This document shows positions 1 to 7,281 of a stretch of 24,775 nucleotides of DNA, piece by piece (positions within the stretch are counted from its first letter, which is position 1; each line of letters starts with the position of its first letter). The notes under the pieces are model-generated. The model was not told the DNA's origin. It saw nothing but the letters and a program-made list of their open reading frames with translations, and searched no databases. The position numbers and the translations under genes are program-made. The stretch comes from a virus. Where the stretch lies: positions 1 to 24,775 of IMG/VR virus record IMGVR_UViG_3300020444_000008, one strand, 5' to 3'.

Positions 1-218
1 CCAAGGTGGCGGCTTGACTTAAACCAAACAGCCTCCGCGAAACCCGGGGCGGTTCACCTCGGCAATATCAACAACAGGTCTACTCGACTAAACCGCGCGT
101 GGATGCTGGAAGACAGATACGGTAGCCAAATTTCCACGCTGCCATAAGTGAGCGATACCCAGCCGCGCCAGAAGTCCCGATGAACCAGTAGTCCAAGCAA
201 ACGCCAATGGAGATCACC

Positions 219-695
219 ATGTCTAGATACGAACAACTGAGAAGCATTGAGAGGGCACGGGTAGAGCGAGAGAATGCCTACTGGACCCCTCTGCAAGAAG
301 CCGCTGGCTCCACCGTCAAAGCAGTTGAGGACTACCTTGAGCTGCCGTCAAAAGCCTTCGAGCTACAAGGCAAGGCAGAGCGCTATGTCTCTCTAGGACT
401 TTACAGCGCCGGAGATTTTGAAACCCTCCGCCCATTCCAACTCTCCGGAGAAGATGGACTAGTCCCGTTTAACATAGCAGTTGCAATTGAGACCGCACCC
501 AACGCGTACCCAAAACGCAAAGTGATCATCAATTTCGAAGCCAGCTACGACGACAAGGACTTATTTGTCAGCATCCAGCCTGGAGACGAGCTCGAGGAAC
601 ACATCCAAATCACAGGACCGGAAAGCTATCAAGCAGTAGCAGAGGCCGTATACGGCCTTATTGAAAGAAGCATTGATATGCAGTACCCAGACTAA
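219..695 (+). CDS. Hypothetical cytoplasmic protein, orphan accessory gene
   Basis: This 158-residue protein is not recognised. It has no signal peptide or membrane segment. The N-terminus is rich in charged residues and probably helical (residues 1-55). The middle has a beta-like stretch with KRKVIINFEASYDD, and the C-terminus is acidic and ends in QYPD. The start at 219 is preferred over the in-frame ATG at 207 because GGAG at 209-212 is well placed as its ribosome binding site. It is the only convincing plus-strand gene in the window and converges on the spanin genes, separated by a hairpin at 709-732. It is visibly more AT-rich than the late genes, as is common for accessory 'moron' genes or a prophage/host junction. 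The 218 bases upstream hold no gene or promoter I can support. The coding call is fairly secure; the function is unknown. Confidence 0.7.
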   Translation: MSRYEQLRSIERARVERENAYWTPLQEAAGSTVKAVEDYLELPSKAFELQGKAERYVSLGLYSAGDFETLRPFQLSGEDGLVPFNIAVAIETAPNAYPKRKVIINFEASYDDKDLFVSIQPGDELEEHIQITGPESYQAVAEAVYGLIERSIDMQYPD

Positions 696-708
696 CCAGC
701 ATATGAAT

Positions 709-732
709 AGAAGCCCACCTAACAGGGCTTCT
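709..732. terminator. Hairpin between convergent genes, possible bidirectional terminator
   Basis: An 8-bp perfect inverted repeat (AGAAGCCC at 709-716 and GGGCTTCT at 725-732) encloses an 8-base loop. It lies just after the plus-strand orphan gene and overlaps the stop codon of the Rz gene. The plus-strand downstream sequence (ACTTTCTG) is only weakly T-rich, so termination is likely but not strong. Confidence 0.5.
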
Positions 733-1279
733 ACTTTCTGCACTCCCTCGCATAACCCTGCAAATAAACCAGCTTCTCCCTATCCTCGATCATTCCTGCT
801 CGGATATCCCAAACAGCTTGTCCAGCTGCTCCACTGAGTTCGAGGGTGGCGACATCGCCCATGCTGCAGGCGCCGGAGTCGGCAAGGGCTCCGGCGACAC
901 GAGCGTCAGCTCGGGCGACTTTGACTTCGATGCGCAGCCGGCGGCGCTCATTATCAGCATCACTGTAACTGCGACGCAGGCTTTCGTTTTCAGCTTTTGC
1001 ATCTTCCAGCTCCTGGTAGTGCTTCGTGTCGAGCGCCTGCAGGCGTGCTTGCTGGGCAACGTATAGTTCCTGCTGCTGCCGCAGCTGCTGCGCCCCGGCT
1101 CGGGCAATCTCGCCCAGCGTGTCCGAGTGCAGCTTCTCAGCGGCAGCAACGTCAGCTCGACCATTTGCACCACTCCAGCTCCAGCCAGCCCAGAAGCCCG
1201 ACCCGACCAGGCCGATCAGCAGCAAGACGGTGAAGCCAATCTGCGCTGCCAGCTTGTACTTGCCAGGTAAGCCCATCAT
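731..1279 (-). CDS. Rz: Rz-like inner-membrane spanin (i-spanin)
   Basis: This protein of about 182 residues has one N-terminal membrane segment (about residues 11-33) followed by a long charged helical region, rich in Q, E, R and A, that should form a periplasmic coiled coil. This is the i-spanin design: together with an outer-membrane lipoprotein it fuses inner and outer membranes at the end of lysis. The start at 1279 overlaps the endolysin stop as ATGA; a longer reading to 1348 lies inside the endolysin gene and is not needed. The partner Rz1 is encoded inside this gene in another frame (1002-790). The late part carries AGACSMGDVATLEL-like sequence and ends in CRK. The call rests on architecture, neighbours and the nested Rz1 rather than on a strong sequence motif. 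Confidence 0.87.
   Translation of the reverse strand: MMGLPGKYKLAAQIGFTVLLLIGLVGSGFWAGWSWSGANGRADVAAAEKLHSDTLGEIARAGAQQLRQQQELYVAQQARLQALDTKHYQELEDAKAENESLRRSYSDADNERRRLRIEVKVARADARVAGALADSGACSMGDVATLELSGAAGQAVWDIRAGMIEDREKLVYLQGYARECRK
790..1002 (-). CDS. Rz1: Rz1-like outer-membrane spanin lipoprotein, nested in Rz
   Basis: This 70-residue lipoprotein is encoded completely within Rz in a different frame. The start at 1002 is chosen because AGGAG stands 7 bases upstream of the ATG. A charged start (MQKLKTK) leads into a hydrophobic stretch and a lipobox-like SAAGC, so Cys23 is the expected lipidated residue. The mature part is about 48 residues and has the proline-rich tract EPLPTPAPA typical of Rz1 proteins. 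In the family, Rz1 is anchored in the outer membrane and binds the C-terminus of Rz across the periplasm. Automatic gene callers often miss it because it lies wholly inside another gene, and a longer reading of the frame to 1173 hides the true start. Confidence 0.88.
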   Translation of the reverse strand: MQKLKTKACVAVTVMLIMSAAGCASKSKSPELTLVSPEPLPTPAPAAWAMSPPSNSVEQLDKLFGISEQE

Positions 1280-1767
1280 GCGTCGACCGCTCCATAACGT
1301 AGGTTGCCAACCACCCGCCGCGCCCAGCCCTTGCCAAACTGCGGCCAAGTGGAGAGCTTGGTGTAGAACTGCAGGCGCTCGGCGTTGAAGCGCATCAGCA
1401 CATCCGTGACGGCCATTGCTCGCACCGCATTGAGCGTGATGCTGCCCACGTCACCGTCATCGGCAACATCAACTGCGCGCTGCAGGAACCGCACCGCGTT
1501 CTCAATGCCGTGATTCACCGCCGCATCGAACAGCTGGAATCCGATAGCGCCGTCATATTCGTCGGCCCGCGCTCGACCCCAATAGGCGACCCGGTAAATC
1601 TCTTTGGCCTGACTGCGCGTCAGCTGCCGCATGTCATCCAGGTACCCATGCGCCCGAGCCACCCGCTCAGTGATACCGAAGTTGGTGGCACCGCCCGGGT
1701 CAGCGGGGTGATTGACGTACCCGCCCTCATGACCGATCAGCCGGTCAAAGGCTTCATCAAAATCCAT
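1276..1767 (-). CDS. Endolysin, glycoside hydrolase family 108 (N-acetylmuramidase)
   Basis: This 163-residue enzyme should cut the glycan strands of peptidoglycan. Near the N-terminus it has the family signature EGGYVNHPADPGGATNFGIT, in which Glu14 is the expected catalytic acid. It then has YW(G)RARAD and FDAAVNHG motifs, and the C-terminal half matches the peptidoglycan-binding part of this family (FLQRAV, GWARRV). The length is normal for GH108 phage lysins. There is no signal peptide or signal-anchor, so it should need a holin to reach the wall; holin-like genes are at the other end of the late region. GAGG just upstream serves as ribosome binding site. Its stop overlaps the Rz start by four bases (ATGA), so lysin and spanins are translationally coupled. 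Confidence 0.95.
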   Translation of the reverse strand: MDFDEAFDRLIGHEGGYVNHPADPGGATNFGITERVARAHGYLDDMRQLTRSQAKEIYRVAYWGRARADEYDGAIGFQLFDAAVNHGIENAVRFLQRAVDVADDGDVGSITLNAVRAMAVTDVLMRFNAERLQFYTKLSTWPQFGKGWARRVVGNLRYGAVDA

Positions 1768-1782
1768 TGGAACCTCGATAGG

Positions 1783-1803
1783 AAAAGCCGCCCTGCGGCG
1801 GCT
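1783..1803 (-). terminator. Intrinsic terminator upstream of the lysis cassette
   Basis: Read on the minus strand, a 7-bp stem (AGCCGCC/GGCGGCT) with a 4-base loop is followed by TTTTCC. It lies 16 bases before the endolysin start, so it would cut lysis-gene transcription from the tail operon unless antitermination is active. Confidence 0.65.
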
Positions 1804-1939
1804 GTTGTGATGGGGTTATCATTTGCTGTTTTTTGCCAGCGACAGTGTCGGCGCGGGCAGGCACTATCGGCTGGCTCTACACGGATGTGGGCATGTACCG
1901 AAGTACCGCCGGGTTTTGTAGTACCGGCAACCCTCCCCG
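1804..1939. other. Intergenic stretch before the lysis cassette, with GTACCG repeats
   Basis: No convincing gene is seen between the small tail gene and the terminator. The hexamer GTACCG occurs three times (1895-1900, 1903-1908, 1921-1926), and the minus strand contains an A-rich tract. No clear sigma-70 promoter could be assigned. Confidence 0.4.
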
Positions 1940-2176
1940 CTATACCTCAATGTCGTACTGCGGCAGGCTTGGCGCTTGGCCGGTGATGCTGCCGTCTGTG
2001 ATGAACGCCTTTTGTCCTACTCCCACGCCAGTGCCCTGCACTACCACCTGAACGCCATTGCGCAGAGTGACGGTGCTGGTACCGGTTACGTTGTTGACGC
2101 TAGCCACGGTGCCGACTGTGCGGCTGCCGCCTGGCAGCAGGCCGATGAAGCGCTTCCAAGGGTTTACCGTTGCCAC
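1940..2176 (-). CDS. Small tail-tip associated protein, function unknown
   Basis: This 78-residue protein starts with GTG at 2176. The start is favoured because GGAGG lies about 8 bases upstream and the GTG overlaps the TAG of the preceding gene by one base. A longer reading to 2269 would overlap that gene by over 90 bases. The sequence begins ATVNPWKRFIGLLPGG and then runs as a V/T/G-rich beta-type stretch (TVASVNNVTGTSTVTL, VVVQGTGVGVGQKAFI), suggesting a small barrel-like fold, perhaps OB-like. Its place as the last gene of the tail operon, coupled to a hub-like gene, suggests a virion tail-tip component or assembly factor. No family is recognised with confidence. Confidence 0.75.
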   Translation of the reverse strand: MATVNPWKRFIGLLPGGSRTVGTVASVNNVTGTSTVTLRNGVQVVVQGTGVGVGQKAFITDGSITGQAPSLPQYDIEV

Positions 2177-3936
2177 TACGCGCCCTCCGCGTGATGCCGC
2201 TCTAATCGCAGCGTTTGCTTCACTCGGCTCGCGCCGATGCCCTCTGCGGTAATCTCTGTGCTCAGACAAAGGCCGCGCCAGGTTTCATCAACGTCGCGTA
2301 CTTCACACAGCTGCGCTGGCGTGACCAGACCTGGCGCAGTCTCTGCCGGAAACAGCGGCAGGTTCAGGGTAACAATCTCCTGGTTGCCGCCCTTGCAGAT
2401 CTCGGCAATGCCTCTGCTGCGGGCCGGGTCGGTGCCGGTCATCCAGTCGGTGAACACGTCCGGCGCGGGGTTGTCGCCTGCGGTACCGGCCCGGCGCACA
2501 TCGACCGATACGCCGTAGTTGGTGCCACTGACATAGCAGCCGTTCCAATCCGGTTGCGGCTGCCATTCGCTGCCCCAGTCGCTGACGATAGCTGCAGGAA
2601 TGATGCGATCCATCACCGCGCTGGACCACTGCCAGACCGGCGCACGGTAGCGCGGCAAGATGGTCAGCTCATCACTGGCCATCGCGGGGCTGACAACGCC
2701 GCCTGCCGTCTCGGCCAGTGAAGCGATCACCTGCATTGGCGTCTGGCTCTGGTAGCTGAACGCGCCAGCGGGCAGGGTCCAGTCTGGCGGGCCGAGGGTG
2801 TAGCTATCCCAGTTAAGGGTAAAGCCAGTGTTGAGCAGCTCATTACTGGCCGCCAGCTCGGCGTTGATCGCTGCCGTGTTCACCTGACTGCGGGTTGGCG
2901 CATAGGGCGCGGCCAGCAGCTGCGTGCGGCTTACCCCGGTGACGGTGTAGGTTTCTTTGCCCAGCTGACCAGCGCCGCTGTAGCGCTCAATCAGGAACAC
3001 CCAGGCGTGGCCATTAATGGTGACCTCTACCGTTTTTGGGCCACCGGCGTCTGGCCGCACCTGGTTAAGCGACGTGCGCCCGAACAAATTGGCCGAGAGC
3101 GTCCAGGCGAAGCTGTCGATATCCAACCCAAGGCGCAGGTTTGTTGCGTCCAGCGGCACACGGTCGGGCAGCACCACAACGCTGACGCTGTTGGCGATCA
3201 TGTAGGTCTCCAGAATATCCGGCTCTGCCGGCGGTGGTTCGATGACCGTAACGGGGCCATCGTAATCGGGGTATTCAACGCCGGTGGGCACTGGGTCCAG
3301 CGCTCTGGCGCGCCCCCACAGCAGTTGCAGGAACCGGCCAATCTGGCGCGCGCTGCTGACCTGCAGCGCGGTCGAACTGTCTACCGGCTGAATAACCCGC
3401 GCCGGCGGCACATAGCGAAAGTCAAAGAACACACCCGGCGTGCTCGCAGGGGTATATCTGCCGCCGGCAAAGTTGAACGCCAGCAGCGTGCCGGGCACAT
3501 ACAGGCTGCGGTCCCGCTCCAGGGCGGCATCGTAGCGGGGGCCGTGTTCATCCACACGGTGGTACCGGGGGGCGGCCTCCGCATCCTTGCGCGCCGGCGC
3601 CGGGTTGTAAGCCACGATGATCCGCAAGTCCACACGTTGGATGCTTTGGTCCCAACTTCCACCCAGACGCAGATCCAGCGCGGGCACATCGCCGAACGGC
3701 AGCCCGGCAGCGTCATCGCGTGCCTGACTGCCTCCCCAGGCCAACACTGAGGCATCGTCCTTTGCTTCATGCCCTGCCCATTGCAGCGCCGCGCCGCCCT
3801 CCAAGGCATCCGCCCGCCCCCAGTTGCCAGAGCAAGCAACCTGCGCGACCGCCATGCTACCCCAAGCTGAGCGGGCAGCAGGCACACGAAGGCGCCGCGC
3901 TCGGCTCCAGCCGGCGCGGATATCGGTTATCAGCAT
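2176..3936 (-). CDS. Large tail-tip/hub-like structural protein
   Basis: This 586-residue protein is the last large gene of the tail operon. The region from about 255 to 340 (LRLGLDIDSFAWTLSANL, then TVEVTINGHAWVFLIERYSG and TYTVTGVSRTQLLA) resembles the beta-rich hub domains of phage tail-tip and baseplate proteins. The C-terminus (TAEGIGASRVKQTLRLERH) is likewise of the kind seen at the end of hub proteins that carry alternating beta strands. The N-terminal part is W/G/A-rich and not assigned. The ATG directly follows the stop of the preceding gene, indicating coupling. The hub assignment is inference from position after the tape measure and from these beta patterns; it could also be another central tail-fibre or receptor-contact protein. 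Confidence 0.8.
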   Translation of the reverse strand: MLITDIRAGWSRARRLRVPAARSAWGSMAVAQVACSGNWGRADALEGGAALQWAGHEAKDDASVLAWGGSQARDDAAGLPFGDVPALDLRLGGSWDQSIQRVDLRIIVAYNPAPARKDAEAAPRYHRVDEHGPRYDAALERDRSLYVPGTLLAFNFAGGRYTPASTPGVFFDFRYVPPARVIQPVDSSTALQVSSARQIGRFLQLLWGRARALDPVPTGVEYPDYDGPVTVIEPPPAEPDILETYMIANSVSVVVLPDRVPLDATNLRLGLDIDSFAWTLSANLFGRTSLNQVRPDAGGPKTVEVTINGHAWVFLIERYSGAGQLGKETYTVTGVSRTQLLAAPYAPTRSQVNTAAINAELAASNELLNTGFTLNWDSYTLGPPDWTLPAGAFSYQSQTPMQVIASLAETAGGVVSPAMASDELTILPRYRAPVWQWSSAVMDRIIPAAIVSDWGSEWQPQPDWNGCYVSGTNYGVSVDVRRAGTAGDNPAPDVFTDWMTGTDPARSRGIAEICKGGNQEIVTLNLPLFPAETAPGLVTPAQLCEVRDVDETWRGLCLSTEITAEGIGASRVKQTLRLERHHAEGA

Positions 3937-4701
3937 TCAGGTCATCTCAACGGTGATAGGGCCGTGGGCCAAGGGGCGGTAGTAGCGCACGGCCTGCAGG
4001 CGTGCAGTGCCCGCTAGGCGGGGCGGGTTATCGCCCTCAATCGGCCACCAGGCCGGCTCAGACTCCGGCAAGGTGCCAGCCTCGGTGACGTCATACAACC
4101 AGCCCCGGAACACCGAGGGGCGGATGCGCTGGCCTACGGTGACAGCCAGGCCAGATTGATAGGGCATGCCGTAGTCATCCAGGCCGAGGGCATAAACCAG
4201 CCCACCCGACACACGCATGTTGAGGTCATCACTACCAATTTCCTCAAACCCTGCGACGCGCCACTCCCCTGTCGTCGTCTTCTCTAACGCCACAATCTCT
4301 CTGGACTGGATTTGACTATCTACCCGCACCACGGCAGGCACCAAGGCCGGATTGCCAGAAGGCCCGGAACTACCCGTGCCATCATTCAGGTCAATAGCAA
4401 ACACCACATCACCTGCGATATCAGGCGTACGCACCGCCGCGTAGGGCTTGGCATCAAAATCGTAAAGCATCACTGCCCTAATACCATCAACCGCCGACGC
4501 AACGACGCGCTCAGTAGCTGTAAGCCCATCACGCAATGAAAAGAACACAAGCGGGCGCCGATCATGGACGCTCGCCCAGAGCACCGCTTCTTTGTAGTCA
4601 GGCGTTTCTTCGCCATCGCGCGTGGCGTTGACCACAAGCTCGCGCAGAGGCGGCGCCACGAAGCCCAAACTGGCCGGAGAGTAAACCGCAACAAACGCCA
4701 T
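3937..4701 (-). CDS. Tail-associated structural protein, unknown family
   Basis: This 254-residue protein has no signal peptide, membrane segment or coiled coil. It has short hydrophobic beta-like strands (LVFFSL, VVASAVDG, GDVVFAIDL) and a G/S-rich linker near residue 110. The C-terminal half has SGGLVYALGLDDYG and RGWLYDV. It sits between two virion-type genes with a gap of 4 bases on one side and none on the other, so it belongs to the same translational unit. It is most likely a minor tail or tail-tip protein. No specific family is recognised. Confidence 0.75.
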   Translation of the reverse strand: MAFVAVYSPASLGFVAPPLRELVVNATRDGEETPDYKEAVLWASVHDRRPLVFFSLRDGLTATERVVASAVDGIRAVMLYDFDAKPYAAVRTPDIAGDVVFAIDLNDGTGSSGPSGNPALVPAVVRVDSQIQSREIVALEKTTTGEWRVAGFEEIGSDDLNMRVSGGLVYALGLDDYGMPYQSGLAVTVGQRIRPSVFRGWLYDVTEAGTLPESEPAWWPIEGDNPPRLAGTARLQAVRYYRPLAHGPITVEMT

Positions 4702-4705
4702 AGGA

Positions 4706-5686
4706 TCACCAAAACGCCACGTTATCAGTCATAAGAAACCCACCGTGGTAACCCTGGGCGTGGGCGTAGTTGGCTCCATCAACGTTCACGACCTTCCCTG
4801 AGTCGGTAAAATCGCTACCGGAGAAGCCCAGTGCTTTTGCATAGGCGGCCCAACCGTGCAGAGCCAAAACGTCGTCATACACGACACCTCGCAGACGCCC
4901 CGCATAGCCGTCACCTACCGCCAGTCTGGGCTGCTGCAACTGCACTCGCCCTGGCACCTGACCAGCCAACCCAGAATTAATGTACTGAGTGCGGTTGTTC
5001 AGGAAGGGCTGAGCCTGCGTAGCGATAAACTCGGCAACGCCTGTCGCCTGGTTGCGCGGTGCGGTAAACCCACCACACAGCGTATAAACGCCGGAGTTTC
5101 CGTTGTAGTTCGCGTAGTCGCCCCCAAGAGCAACAAACCTGTTACTCACTCCCATGTCGTTGTCTACGTCACCAAAATACAGCGTCGTCTGGTAATACTG
5201 GTTTGCAGTGCCTGATGCACTGGTGACCGATATAACTGCCGTTTTATCGTCCGCTACCACTGTCCACCGCGAGGTGGAAAGCTGCGCCTCAATCGGCCAT
5301 AGGCTCAGCAAGTGGCGGCGGTACGGAGATACGTCGACACCACCGACACGGTATTCTCCCGAACACACGTTCGCTCCAACGACGAAAGGCCCATCAGTCC
5401 CGGTCATCGACTCAGCAACATAGATGTGAATCGCGTATCCATTCATAGCTGGGTACGGAGACGATGCAGCCAGGTCGGAAACAAAATTTATAAAGCTCGA
5501 CCCATTACTCAACGCGAAGCCGTTGGCATGTTCGTGCTCAAGGGTCCACCCAGCCCCTGGCTTGGAGCCATAGCCAGTGACCAAGCACGGCACCAGGATT
5601 TGCTTAAGCATGCTCTGCAGGTTGCCGCTCAAGTTGCGGCCAGGGCTGCCTGTGTCATCCCAGGAATAGAAACGCGGCGCTCCCAT
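4706..5686 (-). CDS. Virion structural protein with GYGSKPGAGW motif
   Basis: This 326-residue protein begins with MGAPRFYSWDDTGSPGRNLSG and contains LVTGYGSKPGAGWTLEHE near residues 35-52. From memory, this pattern recurs in structural proteins of several Pseudomonas and related phages, but I cannot name a family. The rest is rich in aromatic, glycine and asparagine residues (QYYQTTLYFGDVDNDMG, GGDYANYNGNSGVYTLCGG), typical of exposed, beta-rich virion proteins. GAGG precedes the ATG at good spacing. It lies in the middle of the tail-tip gene block and may be a surface, adhesion or tip-decorating component. That role is inference. Confidence 0.8.
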   Translation of the reverse strand: MGAPRFYSWDDTGSPGRNLSGNLQSMLKQILVPCLVTGYGSKPGAGWTLEHEHANGFALSNGSSFINFVSDLAASSPYPAMNGYAIHIYVAESMTGTDGPFVVGANVCSGEYRVGGVDVSPYRRHLLSLWPIEAQLSTSRWTVVADDKTAVISVTSASGTANQYYQTTLYFGDVDNDMGVSNRFVALGGDYANYNGNSGVYTLCGGFTAPRNQATGVAEFIATQAQPFLNNRTQYINSGLAGQVPGRVQLQQPRLAVGDGYAGRLRGVVYDDVLALHGWAAYAKALGFSGSDFTDSGKVVNVDGANYAHAQGYHGGFLMTDNVAFW

Positions 5687-5707
5687 ACTTCCACCTCACG
5701 CTGTGCA

Positions 5708-7279
5708 TCAGTCCGCGTCGCCGCGAACCTGCAAATTAAACTGATCGTCCTCGACGGTGCCTTGGCCACTCAACACCGTGCGCACCACCCACATCGGCCC
5801 CAGGCAGGCATCAGTGTTGAAGCGCACCGCGTTGCCAGCAGCCCAGCCCGTGCCCCAGCCTTCCTTGCGGATCGTGAAGTAAGGCGTGCCGGTGGCCGGA
5901 TTGATGGGCGCGCAGTCGTTGGCAAGCGTGCCCGTGCTGATCACGCCGAGCTGCTGCTCAACGACGTTGAAGGTAGTGGCCCCGGTAAACACCAGCGCCC
6001 ACTTCCCGGCAATCGCACCCTGGTTGGTGATCACAACAGGCCAGTTCAGCAGGTTGTATTGAGCGGTGGTGCTGTTGCCGCTGGGCTCGTCACCCCAGTT
6101 GGGGGCGCCGGTGTTCCAGGTTTGCTGGGTGAACCAGCGAAATACACGGGCCTGCAGATCGCCCCAGGTCACCGCGCTGCTGACTCGCGTTTCGCCGGCG
6201 GGCAGATCCCAGGGCACGGGGGAGCCGATGCCCAGCGCGCCAGTGATCTGCACCTCTGAGCACACGGTCATGTGCTCCACGCGGTCACGGATGTACAGCG
6301 GGCTGACCAGCGGGTTGCCTTCGGCATCTTCCAGCAGCACCGGGTTGGCCCAGGTGAGCGAGCCCAGCTCCCGATCTGTGCTGTATTGCGCGGGGTCCAT
6401 CAGCACCCCAGCAGCATCCACCACCTCAATGACTGCCTGATAGGCGCGGTCCAGAACTACCGTCTGCCCCGCTGCCGGCGTGACCTCCTGCTCAGCCGTG
6501 TGATGGACGACGAGCACATCACCCTCTCGGTAGATCGGCACACGGCCATCCGCCGGCAGGCGCACAGGGTCCAGCCCCAGCAGTTCTGCCGACATAGGCA
6601 GGCTGGTCTGCACCACGGCGTTGTAGGAGACCAGTGACGCGATGACGGGGACGCTGGCAGCACCAGTGACATCCAGCGGGTCCGTGGTAAAGCGCAACCG
6701 CACAATGCCGGTCTGGATATCCACCGTGCCATTGATGATGCCGCCCACCACATTGCCATTCAGGTCAGCGGTGGCCGTCACTATCTCTGCGGTGTCTGCA
6801 CGCACCACGGTGATCTGCAAGCTGGCCGGGCGCAGCGGCGCACCGGGTGTGCGAAACACCAGCTCGGTGGTGCTGAATCCGGCACTGCTGGTCAGGCAGG
6901 CTACCCGCGTAACGCCAGCACTGATGCCAGCCGGGTAGCTCGATAGCGTGGCCTTGCGACCAGCGTAGTCCACCGTGCCCACTGCCGCACCGGCGTTGGT
7001 GCTGGTATTGACCGCGCGGAACAGCACACCAGCACGATCGATGTAGGTCTCGCCGCCCCATTGCACCACCAGGCTGCCCGGCACGATGGGGTCAGCCACG
7101 CCCGGCAACAGGTGCAGCTCCAGCGCCGGCGTGTTGACCGAGTGCGTCTGGCTGTCGTAACTGGCGCCGGCCTCTTGGGCGCGCACCATGAGGGTGCCGC
7201 CGAACACCTCCTGACGCGGCACAACGGTGGTCACCGTGCGCGGCGTGCTCTTGTATCGTTTACCCGCGACAACGCCCAT
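5708..7279 (-). CDS. Tail structural protein with two copies of a beta-rich module
   Basis: This 523-residue protein carries two copies of a module also found in the preceding gene: an entry of the PGSL-VVQW or PASLQITV kind, a central turn, then GTVDYAGRKATL or NGTVDIQTGIVRL. The copies span about residues 65-115 and 149-220. The second half differs: it contains LDRAYQAVIEVVD near 275-290 and a W/T/G-rich C-terminal domain (FRWFTQQTWNTG, WPVVITNQGAIAGKWALVF, KEGWGTGWAAGNAVRF) that looks like a carbohydrate- or surface-contact fold. AGAGG stands 7 bases upstream of the ATG, inside the end of the preceding gene. It is probably part of the tail shaft or tip next to the hub; the exact role is unknown. 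Confidence 0.8.
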   Translation of the reverse strand: MGVVAGKRYKSTPRTVTTVVPRQEVFGGTLMVRAQEAGASYDSQTHSVNTPALELHLLPGVADPIVPGSLVVQWGGETYIDRAGVLFRAVNTSTNAGAAVGTVDYAGRKATLSSYPAGISAGVTRVACLTSSAGFSTTELVFRTPGAPLRPASLQITVVRADTAEIVTATADLNGNVVGGIINGTVDIQTGIVRLRFTTDPLDVTGAASVPVIASLVSYNAVVQTSLPMSAELLGLDPVRLPADGRVPIYREGDVLVVHHTAEQEVTPAAGQTVVLDRAYQAVIEVVDAAGVLMDPAQYSTDRELGSLTWANPVLLEDAEGNPLVSPLYIRDRVEHMTVCSEVQITGALGIGSPVPWDLPAGETRVSSAVTWGDLQARVFRWFTQQTWNTGAPNWGDEPSGNSTTAQYNLLNWPVVITNQGAIAGKWALVFTGATTFNVVEQQLGVISTGTLANDCAPINPATGTPYFTIRKEGWGTGWAAGNAVRFNTDACLGPMWVVRTVLSGQGTVEDDQFNLQVRGDAD

Positions 7280-7281
7280 TG

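Noticed and set aside
1-206. attL or promoter for the plus-strand gene
   Set aside because: A TTGACT sequence near position 14 has no matching -10 element, and no second copy of an attachment core can be seen inside the window.
54-296. Minus-strand 80-codon frame at the left end
   Set aside because: It overlaps the better supported plus-strand gene and lacks a ribosome binding site or domain.
1768-1870. Possible 35-residue minus-strand frame between the small tail gene and the endolysin
   Set aside because: It would start with GTG without a ribosome binding site, runs through the terminator hairpin and overlaps the endolysin start.
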